From positions 83,610-147,609 of the forward strand of contig CAKUON010000007.1 of assembly GCA_934668875.1 (NCBI GenBank): a DNA stretch of 64,000 nt, written 5' to 3'. A program made the translations under genes and the position numbers. Below, one piece after another: positions 41,574-49,758 of this stretch (within the stretch, counting starts at the first letter, position 1; every line of letters begins with the position of its first letter). This stretch comes from an uncultured Collinsella sp. GTDB taxonomy: Bacteria > Actinomycetota > Coriobacteriia > Coriobacteriales > Coriobacteriaceae. The notes beneath the pieces are model-generated. The model did not search any database. It saw nothing but the letters and a program-made list of their open reading frames with translations, and was not told the origin of the DNA.

Positions 41574-41790
41574 TCTCGATCTGTAACAGTAAGAGGATTA
41601 TTCCTCCCCTATCTGTTACTGATCGAGATGTTTCGCAGAGACCCCAGCTTACGTCTCATTCTGTAACAGTAAGAACGGTTTTCCGCCCCTTCGTGTAATA
41701 GATTGAGACATTTCTCAGCTAACCCGACTCTATATCTCAATCTGTAACAGCTGGACACTTTTTCGACCGCTCGCTGGTAACAATTAGAAT
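41574..41790. repeat. Three consecutive family G palindromes (TCTCAATCTGTAACAG)
   Basis: Units at about 41574-41628, 41653-41709 and 41734-41790. Each starts TCTCRATCTGTAACAG (or one base different), has a 25-30 nt middle and ends with the complement (TGTTAC..GATCGAGA, GTGTAATAGATTGAGAC, TGGTAACAATTAGAA). The third unit is decayed. A fourth intact copy is at 44899-44957. The middle parts differ but tend to be locally self-complementary. Confidence 0.85.
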
Positions 41791-41819
41791 AATGTTGAGC
41801 AATGAACGGTTGCAGAATC

Positions 41820-42512
41820 CTATGCCCGCATCTCGGCTCCGTTGTACAGCCCGCTGCCTTCAAACGAGCGCAGCAGGAGCTCGCGACGTCCATCGAGGTC
41901 CTTTAGCTCGCAGGGAAACACAAACAGCATCACGTTTTGATGGTACTTGTAATCGGCATAAACATCCGGATCGCCCAAGCGCGTGGGCGTGGAAACGATA
42001 TCCTCCGACATGTGTTCGCTCGAACCAACGTAAATACCCAGGTAATCACTGTAATTCTTATCGTGATCGCCCTTTTGATACTTTGCGATAAGGTAGCAGC
42101 CAGGCATATCAAAGCCGTTAAACGCAGCATCGGAAGCCTTTTCCTGCTGGCAGACAAACTTGTGCAGGGGCATCACCGTCGACGCACTTTCGAAAATCGA
42201 CTGCCTTGCGGCGCCGATCTTTTTGCGAGCCTCGGCGGCTTCTCTTGAGTCCTGGAACGCTTTCACAGCACCGCCCAGCGCGCCAACTGCCGCGCCAACG
42301 CCATCGGCCGCGACACCGAGCCCCATACCAATACCATCGGCAACGGTGCGTACGCCATTAGCGGCGCCATCAGCCGCACCCTTTACGGCACCACCGACGG
42401 CATCAACATCGACACCGAGTTGCTTTGCGCCCTCAATGACACCAGCTGCCGCGGCCAAAACCTCCGCCGCAAGATTCACTGTGTCTTTTACAGTTTTAAG
42501 GTTTACAACCAT
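41820..42512 (-). CDS. GIY-YIG-like domain protein with Gly/Ala-rich hydrophobic N-terminus
   Basis: 230 residues. Residues 12-85 are Gly/Ala/Val-rich and amphipathic to hydrophobic, with periodic GVGAAVGALGG-type stretches. Residues 136-225 match the GIY-YIG plan: PGCYLIAKY (GCY for GIY), YLGIYVGSSEHM (YVG for YIG), later RRELLLRSF with Glu211 and LYN (Asn224). The catalytic Arg expected after YIG is not obvious (Asp171 there), so nuclease activity is uncertain. Orphan gene in a repeat-rich region between tRNA clusters; no immunity or secretion partner recognised. Confidence 0.6.
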   Translation of the reverse strand: MVVNLKTVKDTVNLAAEVLAAAAGVIEGAKQLGVDVDAVGGAVKGAADGAANGVRTVADGIGMGLGVAADGVGAAVGALGGAVKAFQDSREAAEARKKIGAARQSIFESASTVMPLHKFVCQQEKASDAAFNGFDMPGCYLIAKYQKGDHDKNYSDYLGIYVGSSEHMSEDIVSTPTRLGDPDVYADYKYHQNVMLFVFPCELKDLDGRRELLLRSFEGSGLYNGAEMRA

Positions 42513-42860
42513 CCTAGAATTCCTTTCGCCATTTCCCTCAACCGAACCAATTCATGACTTCCAAGAAGCAAGAGGGGCTTAGCTCGGCATCTCACAACTA
42601 TGTCTGACATCTCAAGCACCTAAATCAGCAGTCTAAATCCAAATGTACGCAACGTTCCAACAAGATAGCTATTAATCGGCGAGCGCTCTGAGTGGCCTGA
42701 GGTGTGTCCCACATTTATACTCACCTCCACTATTGCGCAACCAGATTGAAATGAGTAGATTACGCCATCGGACAGAGGGATTAGGCTGCAGTTTTATGCC
42801 CGCACGAGTTTCTATTCTTTTTGATAACGAGCAGTCCGCTCTCAAAAGAAGGGAATTCAA
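42513..42860. other. Intergenic, no gene recognised
   Basis: 348 bp between two divergent accessory genes. Only the ribosome site of the plus-strand gene (AGAAGGGAATTC) and short AT-rich runs are seen; it should hold both promoters, but no convincing pair of boxes was found. Confidence 0.5.
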
Positions 42861-43364
42861 ATGGGCAGCATGGAAGAACTCGAATTGACCCGACGTGGAT
42901 TTACGGTTCTTGCCGCTTCGGCTTTCGGAGCATTCTTTATTAAGCCCGAATCAGCCGCCAATTCCCCTTGTGGCAAAACATACCTCGTAAGCGTTAAAAC
43001 AATCGGATACGGCTATCTCTGGGAAAAGGAATTTGAAGACACCGATTGGATGGACGATCCAGACGAAGCAGAAATCCCGCGCGAAGCAATCAAGCCGGGA
43101 ACCGTGCTCCACTTTAAACAAGGCCCCGATATACCAAAGGACGCAGCATGGCTCGACGTCGTGTCTGAAGACGGCGAGCAACTCTGCGACATCCCCTGGA
43201 ATGCGACAGCGGAAGAAAAAGCAGCCGTCATGAGGATCGTCGATAAAATCAACGGCGGCCATAAAGTCTGGGCAGAAGTGAGCGATGCCGAACATTCTAC
43301 GATTGACGCCGGTCCCGACAACGCACGCATTCATACAATTGAATTCGACGTGTTCTACCGGTAA
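42861..43364 (+). CDS. Hypothetical protein with Tat-like signal
   Basis: 167 residues. LTRRGFTVLAASAFGAFF at residues 9-26 fits a twin-arginine signal (R11, R12) followed by a short hydrophobic stretch. The rest is acidic and soluble (VKTIGYGYLWEKEFEDTDW, WLDVVSEDGEQLCDIPW, TIEFDVFYR) and not recognised. The ATG at 42861 has GAAGGGA upstream; an ATG three codons on is possible. It may be secreted folded, perhaps with a cofactor, or anchored. Confidence 0.55.
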   Translation: MGSMEELELTRRGFTVLAASAFGAFFIKPESAANSPCGKTYLVSVKTIGYGYLWEKEFEDTDWMDDPDEAEIPREAIKPGTVLHFKQGPDIPKDAAWLDVVSEDGEQLCDIPWNATAEEKAAVMRIVDKINGGHKVWAEVSDAEHSTIDAGPDNARIHTIEFDVFYR

Positions 43365-43674
43365 TTGCTGCGTGATGCCCGATGAAATCGGCACGATCCA
43401 AGCCGACAAGGAGAACCAGGTTCACTTTTTCGCCAGCTTAGTCTTACCATTCGTCCACCATGCCCATATGTGCAAGTAAACTCACTCGGTCACGCACTGT
43501 CCCGCCATCCCCATCGCATCCACCGTCATTTCGGGCGATCTCAGTTCAAGCGCGCAGCCATTCGACTGACGCCGCAGCAAGAGAGGAACCCGTTTACCGA
43601 ATAGAAAGCCATGGCATCTGCGGAATAGTCAGAAAGCGCTAGCATTTTCATATCGGGAAAGGAGAGCACTCATT
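43365..43674. other. Intergenic, no gene recognised
   Basis: 310 bp. Short open frames exist on both strands but none has a ribosome site with conserved-looking protein. The last 20 bp carry GGAAAGGAG, the ribosome site of the next gene. Confidence 0.5.
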
Positions 43675-44520
43675 ATGGACAAAAAGAAAAGGACAGCCAT
43701 CGTCTCTGCCGTCGCGGCCTTAATCGTTGCTATCGGAGCGTACTGGTACGTCAATTACCAGATACCGCACAATGAGGCGGTCGAGGCCTTCAACACCGCT
43801 GCCGACGGACTTCAAAGCCGCAACGATGACTTAGACGCCGCAATCAAAGAGCTTCAGGAACTGAACAAATCGAAGGATAAGCCCTATGATTCGTCGACGT
43901 CTGATTCCGCGACCAATGCGGTAGCCCAAGCTCAGGCCGCCAAAGAAGATATCCCCGCAATGCCAGGTAATACCGACGAGATAAACGCTATGGCAAAGAA
44001 GATCGACAAGATGGGAAAATACGATTCCGTCATCGCCGATCTTTCCACCGCCAAATCCAACCTTCAAGACAGCATCGACCAGCTCAAGCAGGTGACCAAC
44101 CCCTCAGAGCAATTCATCCTGCAACGGCTCACGGGCATTGCCAACATCACGGCACTGGAAGCTGTTTCGGAAGGCAACGATCCAAATAATAAGTTAGGCA
44201 AACAGGGCGGTTACACCGCATGCGTCTACTTTAATTCCGATTTGGTCGACTCTTCCGACGTGTATCTAAGCGGAGATTACACCCCCGTCGTGGACGGCGG
44301 ATGCGATGCCGGCGGAGCCGTCGAGGTGTACGCAAACGTCAAAGACGCCAAAAAACGCGATGAGTACTTGAGCAGCTTTGACGGCAATTCGATTTTAGAC
44401 CCCGGTTCGCACAAGGTTGTTGGCACCTGTGTGGTTCGCACTTCCTGCCATCTTGCCGCATCGCAGCAAAACAACATGACGAGCAACGTTGAACAGGCAC
44501 TCATCAGGCTCGACAAGTAA
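43675..44520 (+). CDS. Hypothetical membrane-anchored protein
   Basis: 281 residues. N-terminal KKKR, one helix (residues 9-27, VSAVAALIVAIGAYWYV), then an extracytoplasmic helical segment with heptad-like Leu/Ala spacing (GLQSRNDDLDAAIKELQELN, residues 45-150). A C-terminal domain of about 120 residues has four Cys (TACVYF, GGCDAG, GTCVVRTSC) that could form two disulfides. The ATG follows GGAAAGGAGAGC. Function not recognised; it looks like a surface protein with a coiled-coil stalk. Confidence 0.6.
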   Translation: MDKKKRTAIVSAVAALIVAIGAYWYVNYQIPHNEAVEAFNTAADGLQSRNDDLDAAIKELQELNKSKDKPYDSSTSDSATNAVAQAQAAKEDIPAMPGNTDEINAMAKKIDKMGKYDSVIADLSTAKSNLQDSIDQLKQVTNPSEQFILQRLTGIANITALEAVSEGNDPNNKLGKQGGYTACVYFNSDLVDSSDVYLSGDYTPVVDGGCDAGGAVEVYANVKDAKKRDEYLSSFDGNSILDPGSHKVVGTCVVRTSCHLAASQQNNMTSNVEQALIRLDK

Positions 44521-44562
44521 TTTTTTATCGCTCATATCAACTGGCGATAAAGGGGTGTAGAT

Positions 44563-44844
44563 ATGAGCGATAGATTTCCCGATGTTGATTGGTGATGCGA
44601 TCGTTGCAACGCCCATCTCAGCAATCAGCCAGGTTTTGACGATCACAAGTACACGTGGATTTGCACTGAATGTGGTTACAAGAACAGTATCTCCGCAACC
44701 AACATTTATGAATCCGAAGAAGACTATCTGTTAAACCCAGGCGACGATCCCCTCCCCGATGACAATGGTTACAGTTACCACGTCGTAGGGGGTAGACGAG
44801 CAGGTCTGTTAGCCCCGCCCAAATGGGCGGGGCTTTTTCTCTAA
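44563..44844 (+). pseudogene. Zinc-ribbon protein frame interrupted by an in-frame TGA
   Basis: From an ATG with AAAGGGGTG upstream the frame reads MSDRFPDVDW, TGA, then CDRCNAHLSNQPGFDDHKYT, WICTECGYKNSIS, and stays open for 94 codons. Two CxxC pairs (C12/C15, C34/C37) form a zinc ribbon seen in small gut-bacterial proteins whose start is normally D-W-[Y/W]-C-D. The TGA stands at that aromatic codon, one base from TGG. The frame also runs on through the terminator at 44813-44840, so its original end is unclear. Nonsense pseudogene or readthrough. Confidence 0.65.
44813..44840 (+). terminator. Terminator
   Basis: AGCCCCGCCC-AAAT-GGGCGGGGCT followed by TTTTCT: a classic strong plus-strand terminator overlapping the end of the zinc-ribbon frame. 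Confidence 0.9.
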
Positions 44845-44898
44845 CATCAACCAGATTCCTTTGCGCAGCACCAGCCAAAATGGTTAGCCCCCTTGCTT

Positions 44899-44957
44899 TG
44901 TCTCAATCTGTAACAACTGGGCAGGTTTTTTCCTCCTAACTGTTACAGATCGAGACA
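44899..44957. repeat. Family G palindrome, separate copy
   Basis: TGTCTCAATCTGTAACA and TGTTACAGATCGAGACA (one wobble) enclose 25 nt with GGTTTTTTCCTCC. Same arms as the three units at 41574-41790. Confidence 0.9.
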
Positions 44958-44997
44958 AACCTGAAGCATGGTTGGCGCCAAACCCGCTGACTTATCG

Positions 44998-45040
44998 ACA
45001 AAAAAGAAACGGGCCCTGTCCCACAAGGGAACAGAGCCCG
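44998..45040 (-). terminator. Terminator of tRNA-Thr
   Basis: Minus strand CGGGCTCTGTTCCC-TTGT-GGGACAGGGCCCG followed by TTTCTTTTTT, 10 bp after the tRNA. Confidence 0.9.
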
Positions 45041-45049
45041 AAACTCTCA

Positions 45050-45124
45050 TGGAGCCAGTGACAGGAATCGAACCTGCAACCCACTGATTACAAATCAGTT
45101 GCGCTACCGTTGCGCCACACTGGC
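45050..45124 (-). tRNA. tRNA-Thr (anticodon TGT)
   Basis: Acceptor GCCAGTG/CACTGGC, anticodon stem CTGAT/ATCAG with loop TTTGTAA, T-arm GCAGGTTCGATTCCTGT, encoded CCA. A fragment resembling its anticodon arm lies at 45271-45310. Confidence 0.95.
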
Positions 45125-45208
45125 ACACTTGGCGCTTTCGCGCGAAGCCAGTTAAGAATAAAGGAATTACGGACGGGGCGCAACAGACCCTTCGACCGAC
45201 CACATCTC

Positions 45209-45273
45209 AAAACTATTCGCCAGAACGAATAGTTTTATCCATTCGCCAGAACCAAAAACTATTCGTTTTGGCG
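45209..45273. repeat. AT-rich palindromes (ACTATTCG)
   Basis: AAAACTATTCG and CGAATAGTTTT pair perfectly (11 bp, loop 6) at 45209-45236. The following 37 bp repeat ATTCGCCAGAAC and ACTATTCG in a second overlapping palindrome ending GTTTTGGCGA. It lies between tRNA-Thr and the NYN gene. Confidence 0.75.
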
Positions 45274-45348
45274 ACGGCAACCCACAGCCCATTGATTACA
45301 AATCAACGGGCCGGCCAATTGGGAAACGGGTCTCTATGGATAATCCCC

Positions 45349-46026
45349 CTACCTCCCGCGCAGGGCCTTGAGCTTGGCCAGTGCCTCGGGGCTTAGACGG
45401 CTGCCCAGGGTCATCTTGATCTGGGGCGCCTCCTCGGCCTCGTGCACGTCGTTGTCGATCTGCTTGAGCTCGTCCACTAGCATGCGGCTCGAGATGCGCG
45501 TGACGCCCTTGCCCATGACGACGGCCTGGATGGTGCCATCGCTCGACACCACGGAGCACGCACGGCCTTCCTCGCGCGCTTCGATGCAGAGTTTCTGCAC
45601 CACGGTGTCTGCGGAAACGCCCGTCGGCGAGAACTCGATGCGCACGCCGCGGGCCGGCAGGTTGGGGCGCTCGCTGGAGATGTTGCCTGCACCGTCAAAG
45701 ACGATCACGGCCTCGTAACGTCCCTGGGCAAACGCCGCAACATCGTTGATGAGTGCGGTACGCGCCATATCGTGGACATCGCTGGAATATGGATCGTCAG
45801 AATGGTCGTACACGAGCTTTTCGTAGCGGGGCGTGCAGTGGATCACGTTGTAACCGTCGACCACCAGCAGTTCGGGCTTATTGGAGTGCACCGTCGAGAC
45901 CGGATCGGCGATGGCCTGCGCAAACGCATTGCCGCCCACGCCATAGGTCGCGGCCGAAACAATCGGCTTGGCCGAGCCTTCGCCAAAGCGCTTGGCCTTG
46001 GACTTGGCGCGGTTCTTCTTGGACAT
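45349..46026 (-). CDS. NYN-domain endoribonuclease (YacP/Rae1-like)
   Basis: 225 residues. After a basic start (MSKKNRAKSKAKRFGEG) comes the PIN-like NYN fold: LLVVDGYNVIHCTP (metal Asp), VIVFDGAGN, SADTVVQKLCIEAREEG and SVVSSDGTIQAV (acidic cluster). The Bacillus homologue cleaves mRNA on the ribosome. It is the last gene of the disA-ispD-ispF-cysS-rlmB operon and follows rlmB by 3 bp; the rlmB/YacP pairing is common in Gram-positives. Confidence 0.88.
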   Translation of the reverse strand: MSKKNRAKSKAKRFGEGSAKPIVSAATYGVGGNAFAQAIADPVSTVHSNKPELLVVDGYNVIHCTPRYEKLVYDHSDDPYSSDVHDMARTALINDVAAFAQGRYEAVIVFDGAGNISSERPNLPARGVRIEFSPTGVSADTVVQKLCIEAREEGRACSVVSSDGTIQAVVMGKGVTRISSRMLVDELKQIDNDVHEAEEAPQIKMTLGSRLSPEALAKLKALRGR

Positions 46027-46029
46027 GCG

Positions 46030-46953
46030 CTACTCCTCCCCCATGAGCTCGCCGGCATTGCGGCGCAGCCACTCAAAGCACAGCGCGGTGGTCGCCTGGG
46101 CCACGTTGAGACTCTCGGTCATGCCGCGCTGGGGAAGCTTGGTCAAGAAGTCGCATTTCTCGAGCACCAGGCGCGAGATGCCGTCGCCCTCGGAGCCCAT
46201 AACGAGCGCCACGCGGCCCTCGAAGGGAGCATCCCAGCAGCTGCCCTCGGCATGCTCGGAAGCACCGCCCACCCAAAAGCCAGCGGCCTTGAGGTCGTCG
46301 AGCGCTCGAGCGATGTTGGGAACCTGTGCGATGGGCAGATGCATGACAGCACCAGCAGAGGTCTTGTAGCTGCCGACGGTCACACCGGCGGCGCGCTTGT
46401 TGGCGATGATGACGCCCGCCGCGCCCACGACCTCGGCGGAGCGCACGATCGCACCAAAGTTGCCATCGTCGGTCACATGGTCGAGCACGACGACGAGCGC
46501 CGGTCCGTCACCCGCGCGATCGAGGATATCGGCGACATCGGCATAGGGGAAATTCCCCACCTCGAGCGCAATGCCCTGGTGAGCGCCATGGCTCGACAGC
46601 GCATCGAGCTGCGCGCGCGGCACATACTTAATGCGGACACCCGCGGCGTTGAGGTCGTCGACCAGGCGCGACAAGGCGGCATCGCGCTCCCCGCCCTCGG
46701 CGATGAGCGCGCATTTGACGGGAAAGCCGGTACGCAGCGCCTCGGCAGCAGCACGGCGACCCTCGATGAACTCACCCTTGGGAGCCTGAACGCTGTCGCG
46801 ATTACGGTCGCGCTGCGGACGCGCAGTCTGGGTGCGATCGCGCTGTTGGTCGCGGCCGTCACGCAGCGGACGGCCGGTACGCTGGTCGCGACGGCTGCCA
46901 CCCTTGCCGGGGTTATTGGGACGAGACCCCCCTCGCTTGCGGTTATCAGCCAT
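46030..46953 (-). CDS. rlmB: 23S rRNA 2'-O-ribose methyltransferase, SpoU/TrmH family
   Basis: 307 residues. The SPOUT knot is seen as VLDHVTDDGNFGAIVRSAEV, VMGSEGDGISRLV and LPQRGMTESLNVAQATT (motifs 1-3). A substrate-binding L30e-like domain precedes it (EGRRAAAEALRTGFPVKCAL). The first 60 residues form an Arg/Gly/Gln-rich disordered tail (RGGSRPNNPGKGGSRRDQR). RlmB methylates G2251 of 23S rRNA in E. coli; the rRNA target here is assumed by family. Confidence 0.9.
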   Translation of the reverse strand: MADNRKRGGSRPNNPGKGGSRRDQRTGRPLRDGRDQQRDRTQTARPQRDRNRDSVQAPKGEFIEGRRAAAEALRTGFPVKCALIAEGGERDAALSRLVDDLNAAGVRIKYVPRAQLDALSSHGAHQGIALEVGNFPYADVADILDRAGDGPALVVVLDHVTDDGNFGAIVRSAEVVGAAGVIIANKRAAGVTVGSYKTSAGAVMHLPIAQVPNIARALDDLKAAGFWVGGASEHAEGSCWDAPFEGRVALVMGSEGDGISRLVLEKCDFLTKLPQRGMTESLNVAQATTALCFEWLRRNAGELMGEE

Positions 46954-46988
46954 GTGAAAATCCTCGAGATATAGAAACGGAAATGGAC

Positions 46989-47057
46989 GGGACGCCCTGG
47001 GACAGGTCCGAAAATCACGCCTTCGGCATTATTATCAGACCAGTCCCGAGGCGTCCC
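46989..47057. repeat. Imperfect long inverted repeat between cysS and rlmB
   Basis: GGGACGCCCTGGGACAGGTC (46989-47009) is complementary to GACCAGTCCCGAGGCGTCCC (47037-47057) at about 17 of 20 positions, with a small hairpin GCCTTCGGC at the apex. No T-run. It occupies the only sizeable gap in the disA-NYN operon. Confidence 0.65.
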
Positions 47058-47075
47058 CACTCAGACGTGTGAACT

Positions 47076-48542
47076 CTAGAGAGTCTTAATACGGGTACCC
47101 GCGGCCGTATCTTCAATCGTCAGCCCGAGGTCCTTGAGCTGGTCGCGGATGGCGTCGGCCAGATCCCAGTTCTTGGCGGCGCGGGCCTCGGCGCGGGCCT
47201 CGAGAATCTTGGCAGCGGCCTCGTCCACGTCGTCGCCCGTGTAGGCGACCAGGCCGGCGGCAACGCCCAGCAGGCCCAGCGGCAGCTCGACCTTGGGCTC
47301 GGGAAGCTCAACGCCAAATGTGTCGAGCAGCTCAACCAGCGTATCGGCGGCAGCAAGCGCAGCGGCCTTGTCGGCAGCATCGCCGGCCTGCTCCAGGTAC
47401 TGGTTGCACTCGGTCACAAAGCCAAAGACGGCACCCATGGCACCAGCGGTGTTAAAGTCGTCGTCCATGCACTCCTTAAAGGTGGCACGGGTCTCGGCGG
47501 CCTTGGCGGCAAACGCCTCGGATGCTGCCTCATCGGCATCGGCCGTCGCATGGTTCGCGGCCCAGCGAAGGTTCTCGACCGTACCGGCGATACGCGTGAG
47601 CGAGTTCTCGGCACCCTCTAGGCGCTCCCAAGAAAAGTCGAGCGGCGAGCGATAGCTCGTCTGCAGCATCAGCAGGCGCAGGGCGGCAGCGGAGTGCTGT
47701 TCGAGGACCTCGGCCAGCGTAAAGAAGTTGCCGAGCGACTTGGACATCTTCTCGCCGTCTACCAGCAGCATGCCCGTGTGCATCCAGGTGTTGGAGAAGC
47801 CCTGGTGCCAGGCGCAGGTGGCCTGGGCGCACTCGTTCTCGTGATGCGGGAAGGCAAGGTCGGAGCCGCCGCCGTGAATGTCGATCGGAGTGCCCAAGTA
47901 GCGATGCACCATAGCGGCGCACTCGGTGTGCCAACCGGGACGGCCCTCGCCCCAGGGGCTCGGCCAGCTGGGCTCGCCGGCCTTGGCGGCCTTCCACAGG
48001 GCAAAGTCGAGCGGGTCGTTCTTGTCCTCGTTCTCCTCGATACGCGCGCCAACCATAAGGTCGTCGATGTTGCGGCCCGAGACCTGACCATAGTTGGGAT
48101 CGCTGCGCACGGCAAAGTACACGTCGCCGTTATCGGCGGCGTAGGCATGGCCCTGCTCGATAAGCGTCTTGATCATAGCGATCATGGGGCCGATCTCCTT
48201 GGTGGCGCGGGGGCGCACATCGGGATCGAGCACGTTGGCGGCACGCATGACGCCGATGAACTTGTCGGAGAACTCCGTCGCGACCTCGGCGGCCGTGCGA
48301 CCCTGCTCGTTGGCGCGCTTGATGATCTTGTCATCGACATCGGTGAGGTTCTGGGCGAACGTGACCTCGTAGCCGCTCGCGATGAGCCAGCGACGAATCA
48401 CGTCAAAGCTGATGAACGTGCGGGCATTGCCGATGTGGATGTTGTCGTAGACCGTGGGGCCACACACGTACATGCGGACCTTGCCGGACTCGATGGGCTG
48501 GAACTCTTCCTTTTTATGGGTAGCGCTGTTGTAGATACGCAT
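47076..48542 (-). CDS. cysS: Cysteinyl-tRNA synthetase
   Basis: 488 residues. Class I HIGH motif as HIGNARTF (after VCGPTVYDNI), KMSKSLGN for KMSKS, and zinc ligands in YVCGPTV and the AECAAMVHRYLG/HHENECAQ region. The C-terminal helical domain is complete. It charges tRNA-Cys. The ATG has AAGGAG that overlaps the end of ispF (3 bp gap). Confidence 0.96.
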   Translation of the reverse strand: MRIYNSATHKKEEFQPIESGKVRMYVCGPTVYDNIHIGNARTFISFDVIRRWLIASGYEVTFAQNLTDVDDKIIKRANEQGRTAAEVATEFSDKFIGVMRAANVLDPDVRPRATKEIGPMIAMIKTLIEQGHAYAADNGDVYFAVRSDPNYGQVSGRNIDDLMVGARIEENEDKNDPLDFALWKAAKAGEPSWPSPWGEGRPGWHTECAAMVHRYLGTPIDIHGGGSDLAFPHHENECAQATCAWHQGFSNTWMHTGMLLVDGEKMSKSLGNFFTLAEVLEQHSAAALRLLMLQTSYRSPLDFSWERLEGAENSLTRIAGTVENLRWAANHATADADEAASEAFAAKAAETRATFKECMDDDFNTAGAMGAVFGFVTECNQYLEQAGDAADKAAALAAADTLVELLDTFGVELPEPKVELPLGLLGVAAGLVAYTGDDVDEAAAKILEARAEARAAKNWDLADAIRDQLKDLGLTIEDTAAGTRIKTL

Positions 48543-48545
48543 TCG

Positions 48546-49040
48546 TTACTCCTTAACGGTTTTCTGTAGCAGGCAGACGGCCCAGGCGCCAATTCCCTCG
48601 CCTTGGCCTTCCCAACCGAGCTTTTCGGTCGTGGTGGCGGCGACGCCCACGTTTTCCACGTCGACGCCCAGGGCATGGGCAAGGTTGGCGCGCATGGCAT
48701 CGCGGTGCGGAGTGATCTTGGGTTGCTGACAGGCAATGGTGCAATCGGCATCGACAAACTCAAAGCCCAGCTCGCGCGCATAGTCCATCACGCGAGCGAG
48801 CAGCACCATCGAATCGGCACCCTCGTAGGCGGGATCGGTGTCGGGGAATAGCTTGCCGATGTCTCCCCCGCGGCAGGCGCCCAGAATGGCGTCGGCCAAG
48901 GCGTGCGCGAGCACATCGGCATCCGAGTGGCCCAGCAGGCCGCGCTCGTAGGGGATGTCGACCCCGCCGATGATACATCGACGCCCCTCCACCAAACGGT
49001 GGACGTCGTAGCCGTGGCCAATGCGCAGGTTACTGAACAT
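48546..49040 (-). CDS. ispF: 2-C-methyl-D-erythritol 2,4-cyclodiphosphate synthase
   Basis: 164 residues. Metal ligands in GHGYDVHRL (Asp, His) and the signature LLGHSDADVLAHALADAILGA are conserved, as is TTTEKLGWEGQGEGI near the end. It closes the CDP-ME-2-phosphate ring in the MEP isoprenoid pathway. Overlaps the end of ispD by 11 bp, so translation is coupled. Confidence 0.96.
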   Translation of the reverse strand: MFSNLRIGHGYDVHRLVEGRRCIIGGVDIPYERGLLGHSDADVLAHALADAILGACRGGDIGKLFPDTDPAYEGADSMVLLARVMDYARELGFEFVDADCTIACQQPKITPHRDAMRANLAHALGVDVENVGVAATTTEKLGWEGQGEGIGAWAVCLLQKTVKE

Positions 49041-49758
49041 GGGGAAGGTCCTCTCCCTCGGCCATGCGACCGAGCAGAATCGCGGTTACGGGACGCAGGT
49101 CCTCGGGCACCGTCACCTTAAGGTTATCGCGCGGGCTCTGGACACAGCGGACGCGCCCGCCCATGCGCTCGACCAGCGATGAATCGTCGGTACCGATAAA
49201 GCCCTCGGCGATAGCAGCGGCGTGAGCGCGCTTCATAGCGTCGACGCTAAAGATCTGCGGCGTCTGCGCGGCCCAATAGAGCTCGCGCGGCGGCGTCTCG
49301 ACAATATTATCGCCGTCGACGATCTTGAGCGTGTCGATCGCGGGCTGACCGCACACGACACCGTCGAGCGAGCGGTCGCCCACAAGCACGTCGATCGCAT
49401 GATCGATGGCCTCGGTCGTAATGAGCGGACGGGCGCCGTCGTGGATGGCGACATATTCGAAACCCGCCGGCACCGCATGCACGCCGGCACGGGTGGAATC
49501 CTGGCGGGTATCGCCGGCATCGGCAAAGCTGATGGGCGTGTCATAGTCAAACGGGTCGATGGCCAGGCGGCGCATCTCGGCACGGCGCTCGGAAGGACAC
49601 ACCACCACGATGTGGCCGACCTTGTCGCTACGATCGAACGCACGGATGGACCAGCTCATGAGCGGACGGCCCGCCACGTTAACGAGCTGCTTGCCGCCGG
49701 GATTTCCAAAGCGCTGGCCGCTGCCGCCGGCAACGACCACGGCACATACGGGCGCCAT
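49030..49758 (-). CDS. ispD: 2-C-methyl-D-erythritol 4-phosphate cytidylyltransferase
   Basis: 242 residues. Nucleotide-binding start VCAVVVAGGSGQRFGNPGGK, then IHDGARPLIT and WAAQTPQIFSVDAM, the IspD signatures. It joins CTP and MEP. One-base overlap with the disA stop (TAATG) and 11-bp overlap with ispF. Confidence 0.96.
   Translation of the reverse strand: MAPVCAVVVAGGSGQRFGNPGGKQLVNVAGRPLMSWSIRAFDRSDKVGHIVVVCPSERRAEMRRLAIDPFDYDTPISFADAGDTRQDSTRAGVHAVPAGFEYVAIHDGARPLITTEAIDHAIDVLVGDRSLDGVVCGQPAIDTLKIVDGDNIVETPPRELYWAAQTPQIFSVDAMKRAHAAAIAEGFIGTDDSSLVERMGGRVRCVQSPRDNLKVTVPEDLRPVTAILLGRMAEGEDLPHVQ

Noticed and set aside
41399..41790. CRISPR array
   Set aside because: Repeats are palindromic, of unequal spacing and in both orientations; no regular spacers or cas genes.
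44593..44595. TGA in the zinc-ribbon frame as selenocysteine
   Set aside because: Relatives have an aromatic residue, not Cys, at this place, and no SECIS-like hairpin was seen just downstream.
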